In this document: positions 34,284 to 43,763 of the stretch, in pieces
Layout of the letters: every line of letters begins with the position of its first letter
Numbering within the stretch: position 1 is the stretch's first letter
Assembly: GCF_007095465.1 (NCBI RefSeq)
Contig: NZ_SDGL01000005.1
Span: 1-64,000 of the forward strand
DNA length: 64,000 nucleotides
Direction: 5' to 3'
Source: Lactobacillus mulieris
GTDB lineage: Bacteria; Bacillota; Bacilli; Lactobacillales; Lactobacillaceae
Notes under the pieces: model-generated
What the model was told of the DNA's origin: nothing
Databases searched by the model: none
Seen by the model: the letters and a program-made list of their open reading frames with translations, nothing else
Position numbers and translations under genes: made by a program

Positions 34284-36071
34284 CTAATTGTTATTGCGTT
34301 TTGCATTAATAATCATTTCTAAAGTTTTAAGCACTTGATCTTCATCTTGTCTACGTTGAGCATCCTGCAATTGCATTTGCAAATTGCTAATTTTCCGTTG
34401 AGTGTCAAGCTTTTTGAGTGATGCCAACAATCCATCGACTTCTTCTTTAGAAAAGTCTTCAGGCATTGTCATCATTTCCATGTTATCTATTATACCCTTT
34501 AAATCATCAGGAATAAAATCATAGAAACTGTTAATTGTAGCATTATCATGTGTTTCTTCAAAATCAAGCCAAGATTCAGCCAATTTGGCATAGCTTTCAT
34601 CTGGAAAGAGAAAATGTAAGTCCAGCAAATAATTTCTAACCTTTTCAGAGTGAACAAATAAATAAAACAGTCTAACAAGAGCTGGATTAGCATTATGCAG
34701 TGTTGCTACTTGAGTCTTACTTTGTTCTTCAGGTTCAAAATCATATTGTTTTTTTCTTCTTTCAGCTACTCGAAGTTTGCGTCCTTCTCTCAGCAAACTC
34801 ACTTTCAATGAGTCTTCTGAAACACCTACCTTTTTGGCAAGCTTAGTAACATAAAGATCCCGTTCAACAGGATTATTGAGCGGTGCAATCAATTTAACTG
34901 CTTCATCTAAATAAGCTAATTTTTCACGATCATTTGAAAAATTATACTTTAATTCCAACCGTTTTAAGAAAAAGTCAGTTGGCGTAATCGCACCTTTAAC
35001 TTCATCTTGGTAGCGCTCAGGGCCATATTTTTTTACATATTCGTCTGGATCAAGCCCTTCTGGCAAGGAAACTACGCCAACTTGAAAGCCACCAACTGTT
35101 TCAAACATATGACTTGCTCTCTCAATTGCGTGCTGTCCAGGCTCATCACCATCATAGTTAATAATGATATTGCGACTAATACGTTTAAGTAAATATACCT
35201 GATCATCAGTCAAGCTAGTTCCCATCGAAGCAATCCCTGTCTTAATCCCAGCCTTATAGGCTGCAATTACATCCATATATCCTTCATATAAAACAAGGTG
35301 CTTTTCAGTTCGCGCTGCCTTTTTAGCTTCTTTTAAGTGAAATAGGACCTTAGATTTATTAAAAATTTCAGTTTCCGGACTATTTAAGTATTTCGCTAAT
35401 TCTTTATTATTAGAAATTCTTCGTCCAGAAAAACCGACTATATACCCTACTTCATCTGCTAAAGGAAACATCAATCGATCACGAAAACGATCAAATAATT
35501 GTCCATTTTCATTTTGAGAAAAGAGCCCGCTTTTAGCAAGCACTGTATCATCGTATCCTTTACCACGTAAAAAAGTTAATAATAGATGATCACTATTTGG
35601 TGCATATCCGATTTGGAAGTGTTCAAGTAAATCTTCAGATAATTCACGCTCTTTAGCATAATTTAGAGCTCGCTCACCTGCTTTACTAGTTAGTAATACT
35701 TGATGAAAAAAATCACAGGCATCTTGATGAACTTTTTTCAAAGGACTTAATGGCTTCATCTCAGATTGATAGCCACTTGGCATTGCTAAATTGGCCATTT
35801 TTGCTACTTCAGCCACTGCTTCTGGAAAGCTTAAGCCTTCCTTATACTGCATAAAACTAAAGACATTACCACCCTTACCACATCCAAAGCACTTAAAAAA
35901 CTGCTTATCTTCACTAACAGTAAATGATGGGGTCTTTTCTTGATGAAAAGGACAAAGGCCTACGTAGTCTTTGCCCCTTTTTTCAAGTGATACATACTGA
36001 CTTATTACGTCAACAATATTGATACTATTTCGTACCTCATTGATAAAATCTTCTGGGATGCGTCCTGCCAA
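34284..36071 (-). CDS. dnaG: DNA primase
   Basis: DnaG makes RNA primers at the replication fork. The N-terminal zinc ribbon has CPFH...CFGCG (about residues 35-60), followed by the TOPRIM core (LVLYEGYMDVIAAYKAG and IINYDGDEPG) and a C-terminal helicase-binding region. I start it at the TTG at 36071: AAAGAGGTGAT lies four bases upstream, and the resulting LAGRIPEDFI matches the usual MGNRIPxE beginning. The longer frame would put that ribosome site inside the gene. 595 residues. rpoD follows by 12 bases. Confidence 0.97.
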   Translation of the reverse strand: MAGRIPEDFINEVRNSINIVDVISQYVSLEKRGKDYVGLCPFHQEKTPSFTVSEDKQFFKCFGCGKGGNVFSFMQYKEGLSFPEAVAEVAKMANLAMPSGYQSEMKPLSPLKKVHQDACDFFHQVLLTSKAGERALNYAKERELSEDLLEHFQIGYAPNSDHLLLTFLRGKGYDDTVLAKSGLFSQNENGQLFDRFRDRLMFPLADEVGYIVGFSGRRISNNKELAKYLNSPETEIFNKSKVLFHLKEAKKAARTEKHLVLYEGYMDVIAAYKAGIKTGIASMGTSLTDDQVYLLKRISRNIIINYDGDEPGQHAIERASHMFETVGGFQVGVVSLPEGLDPDEYVKKYGPERYQDEVKGAITPTDFFLKRLELKYNFSNDREKLAYLDEAVKLIAPLNNPVERDLYVTKLAKKVGVSEDSLKVSLLREGRKLRVAERRKKQYDFEPEEQSKTQVATLHNANPALVRLFYLFVHSEKVRNYLLDLHFLFPDESYAKLAESWLDFEETHDNATINSFYDFIPDDLKGIIDNMEMMTMPEDFSKEEVDGLLASLKKLDTQRKISNLQMQLQDAQRRQDEDQVLKTLEMIINAKRNNN

Positions 36072-36122
36072 TTGTATCACCTCTTTCAATAGACACTTGT
36101 CTTTATTTTATAACAAAGCATT

Positions 36123-38189
36123 TTATTTAATAACTAACTTGCTTAATGCACCTAAACGAGTAGCTAATTCATTGATTTGGCTTAATTGTGCCAAGCGATT
36201 ATTTTTAACTGCTTCATCTTTAGCCATAATCATATTTACTTCAAAGTATCTGTCAATTACTTTTTGCATTGAAACAAATGCTTCATACAATTCTGTAAAG
36301 TTATCAATTGCTTGCAAGTTTTGACTAGCTAAATATAATTCGTTTTCTGAATTATCTTCAAATAAATCGCTCTTAACTACACTATCGCCTTTATATTTAG
36401 CCTTCTTCAAAATATTTTCGATTCGAATTAAACTTTCAACTACAGGCTTAAATTCTGGTGAATCGTGATGTGCTTGCAATACTTTAGCTGCTGCTAAAAT
36501 TCGACTTGGATCCTTTTGACTAGAATGAAGAACTGCATCAATTACATCATACTTGTAATTATTTGTTTGCAAAAATTGTTTAATTCTATCACGAATGAAG
36601 AGTGAAATTTCTTCATCTTCTTGGCCAGTCTTAGGCATCTTAGCCTTTGTCTTACCATCAAGCAATTCAACCATTTCTGGCAAAGCCTTATCAATTGCTA
36701 GTGACCAATTTTGGTTAAGTAAAATTCTAACGATTCCATATGCATATCTTCTAAGAGCATATGGATCATTTGATGATGTTGGAATCATACCAGCAGCGAA
36801 GAAAGTAATAATATTATCAAATTTATCTGCAACTGACAATAATGCACCAACTTCACTAGTTGGTAATTCGCCTTCTGCAGTAAGAGGCATATAGTGTTCC
36901 TTAATTGCAAGAGCAACATCTTTATTTTCACCAGCAAGCTCTGCATAGTGCATCCCCATTACCCCTTGAAGTTCAGCAAACTCACCAACCATTTGAGTAA
37001 CTAAATCAAATTTATAAAGTTCACTAGCACGATCAAAGTTCTTAATAACTCCATCACTTAATCCAAATTTCTTGGCCAAGTATTCACCAATGATACGTAC
37101 ACGTACTAATTTCTCAGCCATTGAACCAATTTTATCGTGGAATGAAACTTTATCAAGTCTTGAAACAAAATGACTAAGTGGGTATTTCTTATCTTCATCA
37201 TAGAAGAACTTAGCATCATCTAAACGAGCAACTAATACCTTTTCATTTCCGCTAATAACATTTTCAAGGAATTCTTTATTACCATTACGAACTGAAATGA
37301 AGTGGTTAATTAATTTGCCATCTTGATCATAAACTTCAAAGTATCTTTGATTATCTTTCATAGATGTAATCAAAACTTCATCTGGAATATTTAAGTAACT
37401 TTCATCAAAGCTACCTGCAAATACAGTTGGATATTCAACCAAGTTCGTTACTTCTTCCAATAAGCTGGCATCAAGCTTAACTTTCCAATTGTTTTCAGCA
37501 ACTAATTGATCAATTTGGTTAACAATCATTGTCTTGCGTTCAGCAGCATCGGCAATTACGAATTGGCCTTTCAAAGCTTCTTCATAATCATCACTATTTG
37601 CTAAAATAACGCTATCACCTAAAAAGCGGTGGCCCATTGTTTTACGTCCAGCTGTGATGTCTAAAATTTTAACAGGTACTACTTCACTACCGAATAATGA
37701 AACTAACCAATGAATTGGACGTACAAATTCAAAGTCATTGCTGCCCCAGCGCATTTTAGTTGGGAAAGTCATCGCCTTAATAATGTCGCTCATGCCCAGT
37801 AAAATATCAGTGGCAAGTTTGCCTGCTTTTTGAACATGAACATAAGCATATTCAGTTCCCTTTAATTCCTCAAAGTAAATATCATCAGTCGTCATTCCTT
37901 GACCACGAACAAAACCTTGAGCAGCTTTAGTAAAATTACCCTCACTATCTAAAGCAATCTTCTTTGCAGGGCCTTTTTTTATTTCATCAATATCTGCTTG
38001 CTTTTCAGCTAAATCTTGCACCAAAATCGTTAAACGGCGAGGAGTTGAAAAAGTCTTAATTGCTTTAAATTCCAAGCCATTATCTTTCAAGAACTTACTA
38101 GTACGATCTGCTAATTGTTTTACACTTCTAGAAACAACATGAGCTGGCATTTCTTCAGTGCCAATTTCAAATAAATAATCTTTAGTCAT
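36123..38189 (-). CDS. glyS: Glycyl-tRNA synthetase beta subunit
   Basis: Beta subunit of the tetrameric bacterial GlyRS, responsible for tRNA binding. The N-terminal [11 protein letters not shown] and the internal [12 protein letters not shown] motif, plus the C-terminal anticodon domain with [13 protein letters not shown] [12 protein letters not shown], are typical. I start at the ATG at 38189 because GGAGAG sits seven bases before it, while the GTG two codons earlier is too close to that site. 688 residues. It overlaps glyQ by eight bases. Confidence 0.96.
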   Translation of the reverse strand: MTKDYLFEIGTEEMPAHVVSRSVKQLADRTSKFLKDNGLEFKAIKTFSTPRRLTILVQDLAEKQADIDEIKKGPAKKIALDSEGNFTKAAQGFVRGQGMTTDDIYFEELKGTEYAYVHVQKAGKLATDILLGMSDIIKAMTFPTKMRWGSNDFEFVRPIHWLVSLFGSEVVPVKILDITAGRKTMGHRFLGDSVILANSDDYEEALKGQFVIADAAERKTMIVNQIDQLVAENNWKVKLDASLLEEVTNLVEYPTVFAGSFDESYLNIPDEVLITSMKDNQRYFEVYDQDGKLINHFISVRNGNKEFLENVISGNEKVLVARLDDAKFFYDEDKKYPLSHFVSRLDKVSFHDKIGSMAEKLVRVRIIGEYLAKKFGLSDGVIKNFDRASELYKFDLVTQMVGEFAELQGVMGMHYAELAGENKDVALAIKEHYMPLTAEGELPTSEVGALLSVADKFDNIITFFAAGMIPTSSNDPYALRRYAYGIVRILLNQNWSLAIDKALPEMVELLDGKTKAKMPKTGQEDEEISLFIRDRIKQFLQTNNYKYDVIDAVLHSSQKDPSRILAAAKVLQAHHDSPEFKPVVESLIRIENILKKAKYKGDSVVKSDLFEDNSENELYLASQNLQAIDNFTELYEAFVSMQKVIDRYFEVNMIMAKDEAVKNNRLAQLSQINELATRLGALSKLVIK

Positions 38190-39099
38190 TTTCACTCTCC
38201 GCCTTTTCTACTTCTGCGCTCTTAAGTAAAGGGAATCCTCTCTTTTCACGTTCTTCAACAAAGCATTGAGCAACTTCATGGGCCATATTTCTAATTCTTG
38301 CTAAGTAACCAGCTCTTTCAGTAACAGAAACAGCACCACGTGCATCAAGCAAGTTGAATGTGTGACTACACTTCAAGATATAGTCATATGCTGGGTGAAC
38401 TAAGTTCTTGCCAAGCAATTCTTTAGCTGTTGCTTCATAAGTGTCAAAGAATTGTAACAATTCTTCTTGATTACTTTCTTCAAATGCATATTTAGAATGT
38501 TCATATTCTGGTTCTTTGAAGATATCACGGTATAAAATTCCATTACCCCATTCAAGATCAAAGACACTGTTAACATCTTGAATATATGAAGCCAATCTTT
38601 CAACACCATAAGTAATTTCACTCATAGTTGGCTTAACATCTAATTCACCAACAACTTGGAAGTAAGTGAATTGTGAAACTTCCATCCCATCAAGCCATAC
38701 TTCCCAACCAACACCGGCACAACCCATTGATGGGTTTTCCCAGTTATCTTCAACAAAACGAATATCATGTTCTAAAGGTTCAATTCCCAAAACACGAAGA
38801 CTATCTAAATAATATTGTTGAATATCAATTGGTGCAGGTTTAATAACAGCTTGGAATTGGTGGTGTTGGAATAACCGGTTAGGGTTGTCACCGTATCTAC
38901 CGTCAGCTGGTCTTCTTGATGGCTCAACATAACATGCAGCCCAAGGTTCTGGACCTACTGCACGTAAAAAAGTATACGGACTCATAGTTCCTGCCCCTTT
39001 TTCAACATCGTAAGAAGGCATAATCATGCAACCTTTAGAAGCCCAAAATTGTTCTAATTTAAAAATCATATCTTGGACATTTAATTTCTTATTTGTCAT
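38182..39099 (-). CDS. glyQ: Glycyl-tRNA synthetase alpha subunit
   Basis: Catalytic alpha subunit of GlyRS. The sequence [43 protein letters not shown] in parts, [14 protein letters not shown] and [12 protein letters not shown] are the class II signatures of this subunit. 305 residues. AGGAGG precedes the ATG. A T-box leader lies upstream. Confidence 0.98.
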   Translation of the reverse strand: MTNKKLNVQDMIFKLEQFWASKGCMIMPSYDVEKGAGTMSPYTFLRAVGPEPWAACYVEPSRRPADGRYGDNPNRLFQHHQFQAVIKPAPIDIQQYYLDSLRVLGIEPLEHDIRFVEDNWENPSMGCAGVGWEVWLDGMEVSQFTYFQVVGELDVKPTMSEITYGVERLASYIQDVNSVFDLEWGNGILYRDIFKEPEYEHSKYAFEESNQEELLQFFDTYEATAKELLGKNLVHPAYDYILKCSHTFNLLDARGAVSVTERAGYLARIRNMAHEVAQCFVEEREKRGFPLLKSAEVEKAESEND

Positions 39100-39122
39100 C
39101 TAATTTCCTCCTGTGCAAAGGC

Positions 39123-39305
39123 ATAAAAAAAGCCTATGCAAAATTTTGCATAGGGACGATTGAATCGCGGTTCCACCCTAATTCAGGAAGCTATCGTTTC
39201 CTGCTCTTAATTAAGTTGACTAGAGGTGCCTTTTCCTAGGTGCTCTCCCATCAAACAGCACTCGCTTAACTAGTACTTTTCTTATCCTCATCTTTGTCAG
39301 TATAC
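39123..39305 (-). ncRNA. T-box leader of glyQS
   Basis: The leader reads AGGGTGGAACCGCG at 39179-39166, the T-box consensus that pairs with the NCCA end of uncharged tRNA. It is followed by a terminator stem CCTATGCA/TGCATAGG (39133-39154) with a T-run. Uncharged tRNA-Gly should favour the antiterminator and switch on glyQS. The whole leader is only about 180-200 bases, short as in other glycine T-boxes. A GGC in AAAAGGCACC is a possible specifier codon, which I could not prove by folding. Confidence 0.88.
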
Positions 39306-39311
39306 TTTAAC

Positions 39312-39320
39312 ATTTTACCA
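39312..39320 (-). promoter_or_regulatory. glyQS promoter, extended -10
   Basis: On the minus strand TGGTAAAAT (TAAAAT at 39317-39312). The 15 bases AAATATGGTAAAATG are identical to those before citG. Confidence 0.55.
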
Positions 39321-39342
39321 TATTTTTATTTAAATTGTGCAA

Positions 39343-40098
39343 TTAAATCTCAAGTCTACGCATCTCATCTAAAAATTTCTTCGTCTTGAGATTCAAATCA
39401 ACTGTTTGAAAATAAATTCGATCAATTGCTCTTCTAATTGCTTTTTTAGTATCAGGTTTCACATTTATTTGTCCTAAACGATTGATATTAACTAACCCCA
39501 ACGTTCTAATCATGGCGACTTGCTTGGCATCCAAATGCATTCGAGCTACTTCATTAAAATGTTTTTGACAGATCACTCCACCTGCACTAATCGAATAATC
39601 AAAAGGGCCGTGTATTTCACCACAAATAGCACACTGCTTGAATTGTGGTCTTACTCCATATGCAGCTAGCATCTGAAGTTCAACTAATTGACAAATAATT
39701 TCAGGATCTTGTCCAGCATTTAACTTGGTCAAAGCCACTAATATCAAATTATAAAATTCACCTAAAGATTGGTATTCTACAAATGCATGATCCACCAAAT
39801 CACAAAGATAACAAGCATAGCTATTTAAAGTTAAATCACTATATAAATTAGAAAATTGTTTAATATCTTTATAGGTTTTTAGGGGGCTCAAGCCCTTCTG
39901 GCTTGTCAAAACTTGATAATTTCCATAAGAAAATGCCAACACACTAGCACTTAATTTAGACTTAGGTCTAAGAGCTCCTCTCACCAGCATAGTAAAAATG
40001 CCCATGTCCTTACTAATTATCTTAGCTAAGACATCGGCTTCTTTATATCTTTGACGTTTAAATACAATCCCTGTTACTTCAACGACTTCTCTAGTCAT
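39343..40098 (-). CDS. recO: DNA repair protein RecO
   Basis: RecO loads RecA with RecR and anneals ssDNA in RecFOR repair. The N-terminal OB-fold (GIVFKRQRYKEADVLAKIISKDMG) and the zinc site CAICGEIHG...ICQKH are visible. 251 residues. It overlaps the era stop (TAATG) and has AAGGAC upstream. The era-recO pairing is conserved in Firmicutes. Confidence 0.95.
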   Translation of the reverse strand: MTREVVEVTGIVFKRQRYKEADVLAKIISKDMGIFTMLVRGALRPKSKLSASVLAFSYGNYQVLTSQKGLSPLKTYKDIKQFSNLYSDLTLNSYACYLCDLVDHAFVEYQSLGEFYNLILVALTKLNAGQDPEIICQLVELQMLAAYGVRPQFKQCAICGEIHGPFDYSISAGGVICQKHFNEVARMHLDAKQVAMIRTLGLVNINRLGQINVKPDTKKAIRRAIDRIYFQTVDLNLKTKKFLDEMRRLEI

Positions 40099-41006
40099 TA
40101 AAACAAGTCCTTACTGTCATAACCAATTTGCTTTAAGAAGCTTGGATCAGTTCGCCAATTCTTTTGAACTTTTACCCATAAATGAAGATTAATTTTTTCA
40201 CCTAATAAAGCTTCAACTTGCTTACGTGATTGAATTCCAATCTTTTTAAGCATACTACCACCCTTACCGATGATAATCTTCTTTTGGCCATCACGTTCCA
40301 CATAAATTGTGGCTTCAACTTGCAATTTGCCATTAATTCTTTGATTCATTCTTTCAACTACAACTGCAGTAGCATGTGGAATTTCTTGTTGCGTTAAGCG
40401 CAAAATTTGTTCTCGAATTAATTCTGCAACAACAAAATATTCCGGACGATCAGTAACTTCATCACTACCATAAAATTGTGGTCCTTCTGGCAAATATTTG
40501 TATAAAGTAGCAACTAAATCTTCCATATTATTGCCGTTGGTTGCAGAAATTGGAACAATTTCTGCAAATTTTCCTAATTTTTGATATGACTCGATAACAG
40601 GAAGCAAGCTATCCGGATGAACCTGGTCAATTTTATTAATGATTAAGAAAATTGGAACTTTAACTTTGCTAAGTAAGTCAGCAATGTATTCATCACCTTT
40701 ACCAACTTTTTCCGGTTCAACCATGAAAAAAACTAAATCAACATCATTTAATGATGAAAGACTAGCTTTATCCATATAATCATCTAATTTATTTTGTGGC
40801 TTATGAATGCCTGGAGTATCAACAAAAACAGCTTGTAAATTTTCAGTAGTGAAAATACCTGAAATTTTATTACGAGTTGTTTGAGATTTATTAGATGTAA
40901 TAACAACTTTTTGTCCAATTAAATGGTTCATCAAAGTTGATTTACCTACATTTGGGCGCCCAATTAGCGCAACAAAACCAGATTTAAATTTACTTGTTTC
41001 TACCAT
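40098..41006 (-). CDS. era: GTPase Era
   Basis: An essential GTPase that binds 16S rRNA and the 30S subunit during assembly. G1 GRPNVGKS (about 16-23), G2 region TTRNKI, G3 DTPGIHKP, G4 NKID and the C-terminal KH domain with [13 protein letters not shown] are all present. 302 residues. The frame overlaps cdd by 17 bases. The ybeY-cdd-era order is typical. Confidence 0.98.
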   Translation of the reverse strand: MVETSKFKSGFVALIGRPNVGKSTLMNHLIGQKVVITSNKSQTTRNKISGIFTTENLQAVFVDTPGIHKPQNKLDDYMDKASLSSLNDVDLVFFMVEPEKVGKGDEYIADLLSKVKVPIFLIINKIDQVHPDSLLPVIESYQKLGKFAEIVPISATNGNNMEDLVATLYKYLPEGPQFYGSDEVTDRPEYFVVAELIREQILRLTQQEIPHATAVVVERMNQRINGKLQVEATIYVERDGQKKIIIGKGGSMLKKIGIQSRKQVEALLGEKINLHLWVKVQKNWRTDPSFLKQIGYDSKDLF

Positions 41007-41412
41007 CTGCTAAATCTCCATCTGTAAAGTAATAAGGTAAAATATCAGCTAAAGTTGTCATTTTATAGTCACCTTGAGCATTAGTTAAGATAATTTTACT
41101 ATCAGCTTTCATAAATTCTGCCATAACTTGACGGCAAGAACCACATGGGGAAATTGGCCGACTAGTATTGCCAGTAATTAATAAGCATTTGATTGGATCA
41201 TCCTTCAAACCTTGATTAACATAATTAAAAAGTGCTACTCGCTCTGCACAAATAGTTGAGCCATAAGCTGCATTTTCAATATTAACACCAGTAGTAATTT
41301 TTCCTGATTCTGTTAAAAGCGCTGCTGAAACATGAAATTTAGAATAAGGAGCATAAGCAGTATTCAAATGTGCAACTGCAAGTTCATATAACTTCTTTTC
41401 TTCAGTATTCAT
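40990..41412 (-). CDS. cdd: Cytidine deaminase
   Basis: Deaminates cytidine and deoxycytidine to uridine forms in pyrimidine salvage. The zinc motif [15 protein letters not shown] (Cys-Ala-Glu) and the PCGSCRQ ligands are intact. 140 residues, the small homotetrameric type. It shares a base with the ybeY stop region and overlaps era. Confidence 0.96.
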   Translation of the reverse strand: MNTEEKKLYELAVAHLNTAYAPYSKFHVSAALLTESGKITTGVNIENAAYGSTICAERVALFNYVNQGLKDDPIKCLLITGNTSRPISPCGSCRQVMAEFMKADSKIILTNAQGDYKMTTLADILPYYFTDGDLADGRNK

Positions 41413-41936
41413 TACTTTCCACGTCCTTCATCTAATTGATCTGGATAAAGAGGAAGACCATATTCTTCTAGAACTTTCCCCTGAATGCCAAACATTTCCT
41501 TAGCTTCAGCAGGTTCAATATGATCATACCCATTCAAGTGTAAAAAGCCATGAACTAAAGTATAACCAAATTCTCTATCGAATCCTGTCCCATATTCTTC
41601 AGCATGCCGCTTAATCACACTGATGCACATGAACAAGTCACCTATATCTTCTGTGAAATCTGGATCTTCAATAAAGCTAGAAAGATCCACGCCTTCTTCT
41701 CCATCTTCAATTGCAAATGAAATTACATCTGTTGGGCGATCTTTACCTCGATAATCACGATTAATTTGGTGACTTTTATCTTCATCTACGAAGTTAATAC
41801 TCATTTCTAAATTATTATCTTTACTAATTTCTTTCTTAGCCATGAGGAGTAAATCCATAATCCATTTGCGCCAATCACGACTTGTGTCAGCTAAGAAATT
41901 GGTTTCATCGTTATAAGTAATATCAATAGCGTCCAT
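41412..41936 (-). CDS. ybeY: rRNA maturation endoribonuclease YbeY
   Basis: A zinc-dependent endoribonuclease that helps 16S rRNA 3'-end maturation and 70S quality control. The metal motif HGFLHLNGYDH (HxxxHxxxxxH) is complete. 174 residues. GAAGGAC lies before the ATG, within the end of phoH, and the two frames touch at 41936. Confidence 0.96.
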   Translation of the reverse strand: MDAIDITYNDETNFLADTSRDWRKWIMDLLLMAKKEISKDNNLEMSINFVDEDKSHQINRDYRGKDRPTDVISFAIEDGEEGVDLSSFIEDPDFTEDIGDLFMCISVIKRHAEEYGTGFDREFGYTLVHGFLHLNGYDHIEPAEAKEMFGIQGKVLEEYGLPLYPDQLDEGRGK

Positions 41937-42889
41937 TAATGTCCTTCTTCTTCATAAGCTCTAATAATCTTGGCTACAACAGGGTGCCGCACAACGTCAT
42001 TAAATGTAAAGTTAACAAACTTAACTTGATCTACATCTTTTAAAATATGCATTGCATCAAGTAAACCACTATGTTGTTTCCCTGGTAAGTCAACCTGGGT
42101 AACATCCCCGTTGACAATCATTTTAGAATTAAATCCAAGTCTCGTTAAAAACATTTTCATTTGGGCATCAGTTGTATTCTGAGCTTCATCCAAAATAACA
42201 TATGCTTCATCTAAAGTACGACCTCTCATATATGCAAGAGGAGCTACTTCAATTACTCCTCGTTCCATCAACCTATTAGTCGTTTCAGTACCAAGGACGG
42301 CATACAATGAATCATAAATTGGGCGCAAATATGGATCAACTTTTTCTTTCAAATCACCTGGTAAAAATCCCAAACTTTCACCAGCTTCAACAGCTGGTCT
42401 AGTCAAAATAATTCGAGAAACTTCACCATTTTTAAAAGCACTAACTGCCATTACAACCGCTAGAAAAGTTTTACCAGTACCTGCTGGTCCAATTCCAAAA
42501 ACAATATCACTTTTTTGAATAGCTGCAATATAAGCTTGTTGCCCAGCATTTTTCGGACGAATTGGACGCCCCTTGGCATCTCTAATCAAGATTTTATTAT
42601 ATAAATCACCAAAAAATTCAACTGTTCCTTTTTCAGCCATCTTCATAGCACTAACTACGTCTGGAGCTGCAATACTTACTCCAGAATTGACAACTTTTTC
42701 TAAGGCAGCTAATACTTTAATGACAAGTTTGACTTTCTTTTCGTCTGGCGAATCTATCAAGATGCCATCACCAGTATCGGCAACAGTTAAATCATAACCA
42801 TCAGCCAATAATTTTAAATTAGAGTCATTAACTCCCACTAAACTCATAATATTTGCGGGATTTTGTGGCGTAAATGTAAATTGAGGCAT
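41936..42889 (-). CDS. phoH: PhoH-like ATPase/helicase
   Basis: A cytoplasmic P-loop ATPase of the PhoH family; its exact role is unclear, but it is regularly next to ybeY and era. The Walker A GPAGTGKTFLAV and Walker B ILDEAQN are visible, as is the N-terminal KH-like region. 317 residues. AAGGATGA precedes the ATG. Confidence 0.93.
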   Translation of the reverse strand: MPQFTFTPQNPANIMSLVGVNDSNLKLLADGYDLTVADTGDGILIDSPDEKKVKLVIKVLAALEKVVNSGVSIAAPDVVSAMKMAEKGTVEFFGDLYNKILIRDAKGRPIRPKNAGQQAYIAAIQKSDIVFGIGPAGTGKTFLAVVMAVSAFKNGEVSRIILTRPAVEAGESLGFLPGDLKEKVDPYLRPIYDSLYAVLGTETTNRLMERGVIEVAPLAYMRGRTLDEAYVILDEAQNTTDAQMKMFLTRLGFNSKMIVNGDVTQVDLPGKQHSGLLDAMHILKDVDQVKFVNFTFNDVVRHPVVAKIIRAYEEEGH

Positions 42890-42909
42890 TTCATCATCCT
42901 TTTAGTAAA

Positions 42910-43371
42910 TTATTTAGAAAGTGCTGCTCCAACTAATTTAGAAACTTCTTTACCATCTGCTCGACCGGTAATCTTAGGTACAATTGCCTTCATTACTTTA
43001 CCAAAATCAGCCTTGCTACTTGCACCAACTTCAGCAATTGTTTCATCTACTAGCTGACTTAATTCTGCTTCAGTAAATGGTTTTGGCATGTAACTTTCAA
43101 CAATTTCAAGTTCTTTTTCAGTGGCAGCTACTAAGTCGTCACGACCTGCTTTTTTAAAGTCAGCAATTGATTCTTCACGTTGCTTCTTTTCCTTACCTAA
43201 AACGGCAAGTTCTTGTTCACGTGATAATTCATTATCTGAGAGCTTACCTTCATCCTTAATAGTGGCATACATTAAAGCTGACTTAAGCATTCTAATTGTT
43301 GCTAGTCTTTCCTTATCTTTAGCCTTCATAGCTTCTTTCATATCAGCCATGAGTTGATCCATTAATGACAT
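42910..43371 (-). CDS. yqeY: YqeY-like GatB-domain protein
   Basis: A 153-residue protein of the GatB/Yqey family with the tail-like helical domain MSLMDQLMADMKEAMKAKDKERL and FGKVMKAIVPKITGRADG. The domain resembles the C-terminal part of GatB, suggesting tRNA-dependent amidation or tRNA binding, but the role is not settled. The start at 43371 is chosen because AAGGA lies eight bases upstream; the frame is open 14 codons further without a site. rpsU precedes it after a terminator. Confidence 0.88.
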   Translation of the reverse strand: MSLMDQLMADMKEAMKAKDKERLATIRMLKSALMYATIKDEGKLSDNELSREQELAVLGKEKKQREESIADFKKAGRDDLVAATEKELEIVESYMPKPFTEAELSQLVDETIAEVGASSKADFGKVMKAIVPKITGRADGKEVSKLVGAALSK

Positions 43372-43395
43372 TTGAAAAATCCTTCTTTCTTGGTG

Positions 43396-43436
43396 CAAAA
43401 AAGCTCCCGACAAAAACTATTCGTCGAGAGCTTTCT
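43396..43436 (-). terminator. Intrinsic terminator between rpsU and yqeY
   Basis: On the minus strand AAAGCTCTCGACGA pairs with TCGGGAGCTTTTTT (bulged stem AGCTCTCGAC/GTCGGGAGCT) and runs into T. It lies between rpsU and yqeY, so full rpsU-phoH read-through may be limited. Confidence 0.7.
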
Positions 43437-43441
43437 ATTAA

Positions 43442-43618
43442 TTAATAATGTCTACGCTTGCGAGCAGCTTCAGATTTCAACTTTCTGCGGACGCTTGGTT
43501 TTTCGTAGAATTCACGCTTGCGGTATTCTTGCAAAGTACCACTTCTAGAAACGGAACGCTTAAAACGACGAAGAGCATCATCAATTGACTCGTTTTCGTG
43601 AACAATAGTCTTGGCCAT
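43442..43618 (-). CDS. rpsU: 30S ribosomal protein S21
   Basis: A 58-residue basic protein: [19 protein letters not shown] at the start and an Arg/Lys-rich C terminus ending RKRRHY. It matches S21, a small-subunit protein near the mRNA exit that takes part in initiation. AGGAGGG lies eight bases before the ATG. A strong promoter and a hairpin-forming palindrome sit in the leader. It opens the macromolecular synthesis block on the minus strand. Confidence 0.97.
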
Positions 43619-43641
43619 GTGAGATCCCTCCTTCCATTTCT

Positions 43642-43655
43642 TGGCAGTACTGCCA
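43642..43655. repeat. Perfect palindrome in the rpsU leader
   Basis: TGGCAGTACTGCCA is a perfect 14-base palindrome between the rpsU promoter and its ribosome site, in the untranslated leader. As RNA it could make a 5-bp hairpin with a GTAC loop. A role in S21 translation or autoregulation is possible. Confidence 0.5.
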
Positions 43656-43670
43656 TAACAATATAGTTAA

Positions 43671-43700
43671 ATTATAGCCAAAAAGGTCCTTATACGTCAA
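43671..43700 (-). promoter_or_regulatory. rpsU promoter, near consensus
   Basis: On the minus strand -35 TTGACG (43700-43695), an 18-base spacer and -10 TATAAT (43676-43671). It is the best-matching promoter in the window, as expected for a ribosomal protein gene. Confidence 0.7.
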
Positions 43701-43726
43701 TAGTTCTTTTAGAAAAAATTTCAGAG

Positions 43727-43732
43727 TATAAT
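43727..43732 (+). promoter_or_regulatory. ppsR promoter -10 box
   Basis: A perfect TATAAT stands 32 bases before the ppsR ATG; the -35 candidate TTCTTT is weak. Confidence 0.45.
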
Positions 43733-43763
43733 AGAATTGAAAATATAAATGAGGTAAAAAGTT

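Noticed and set aside
36072..36089. Six extra N-terminal codons for DnaG from an ATG at 36089
   Set aside because: The ribosome site AAAGAGGTGAT lies within these codons, so translation should begin at the TTG at 36071.
36595..36894. A 99-codon plus-strand frame inside glyS
   Set aside because: Antisense to a conserved synthetase subunit, no start signal and a composition typical of shadow frames.
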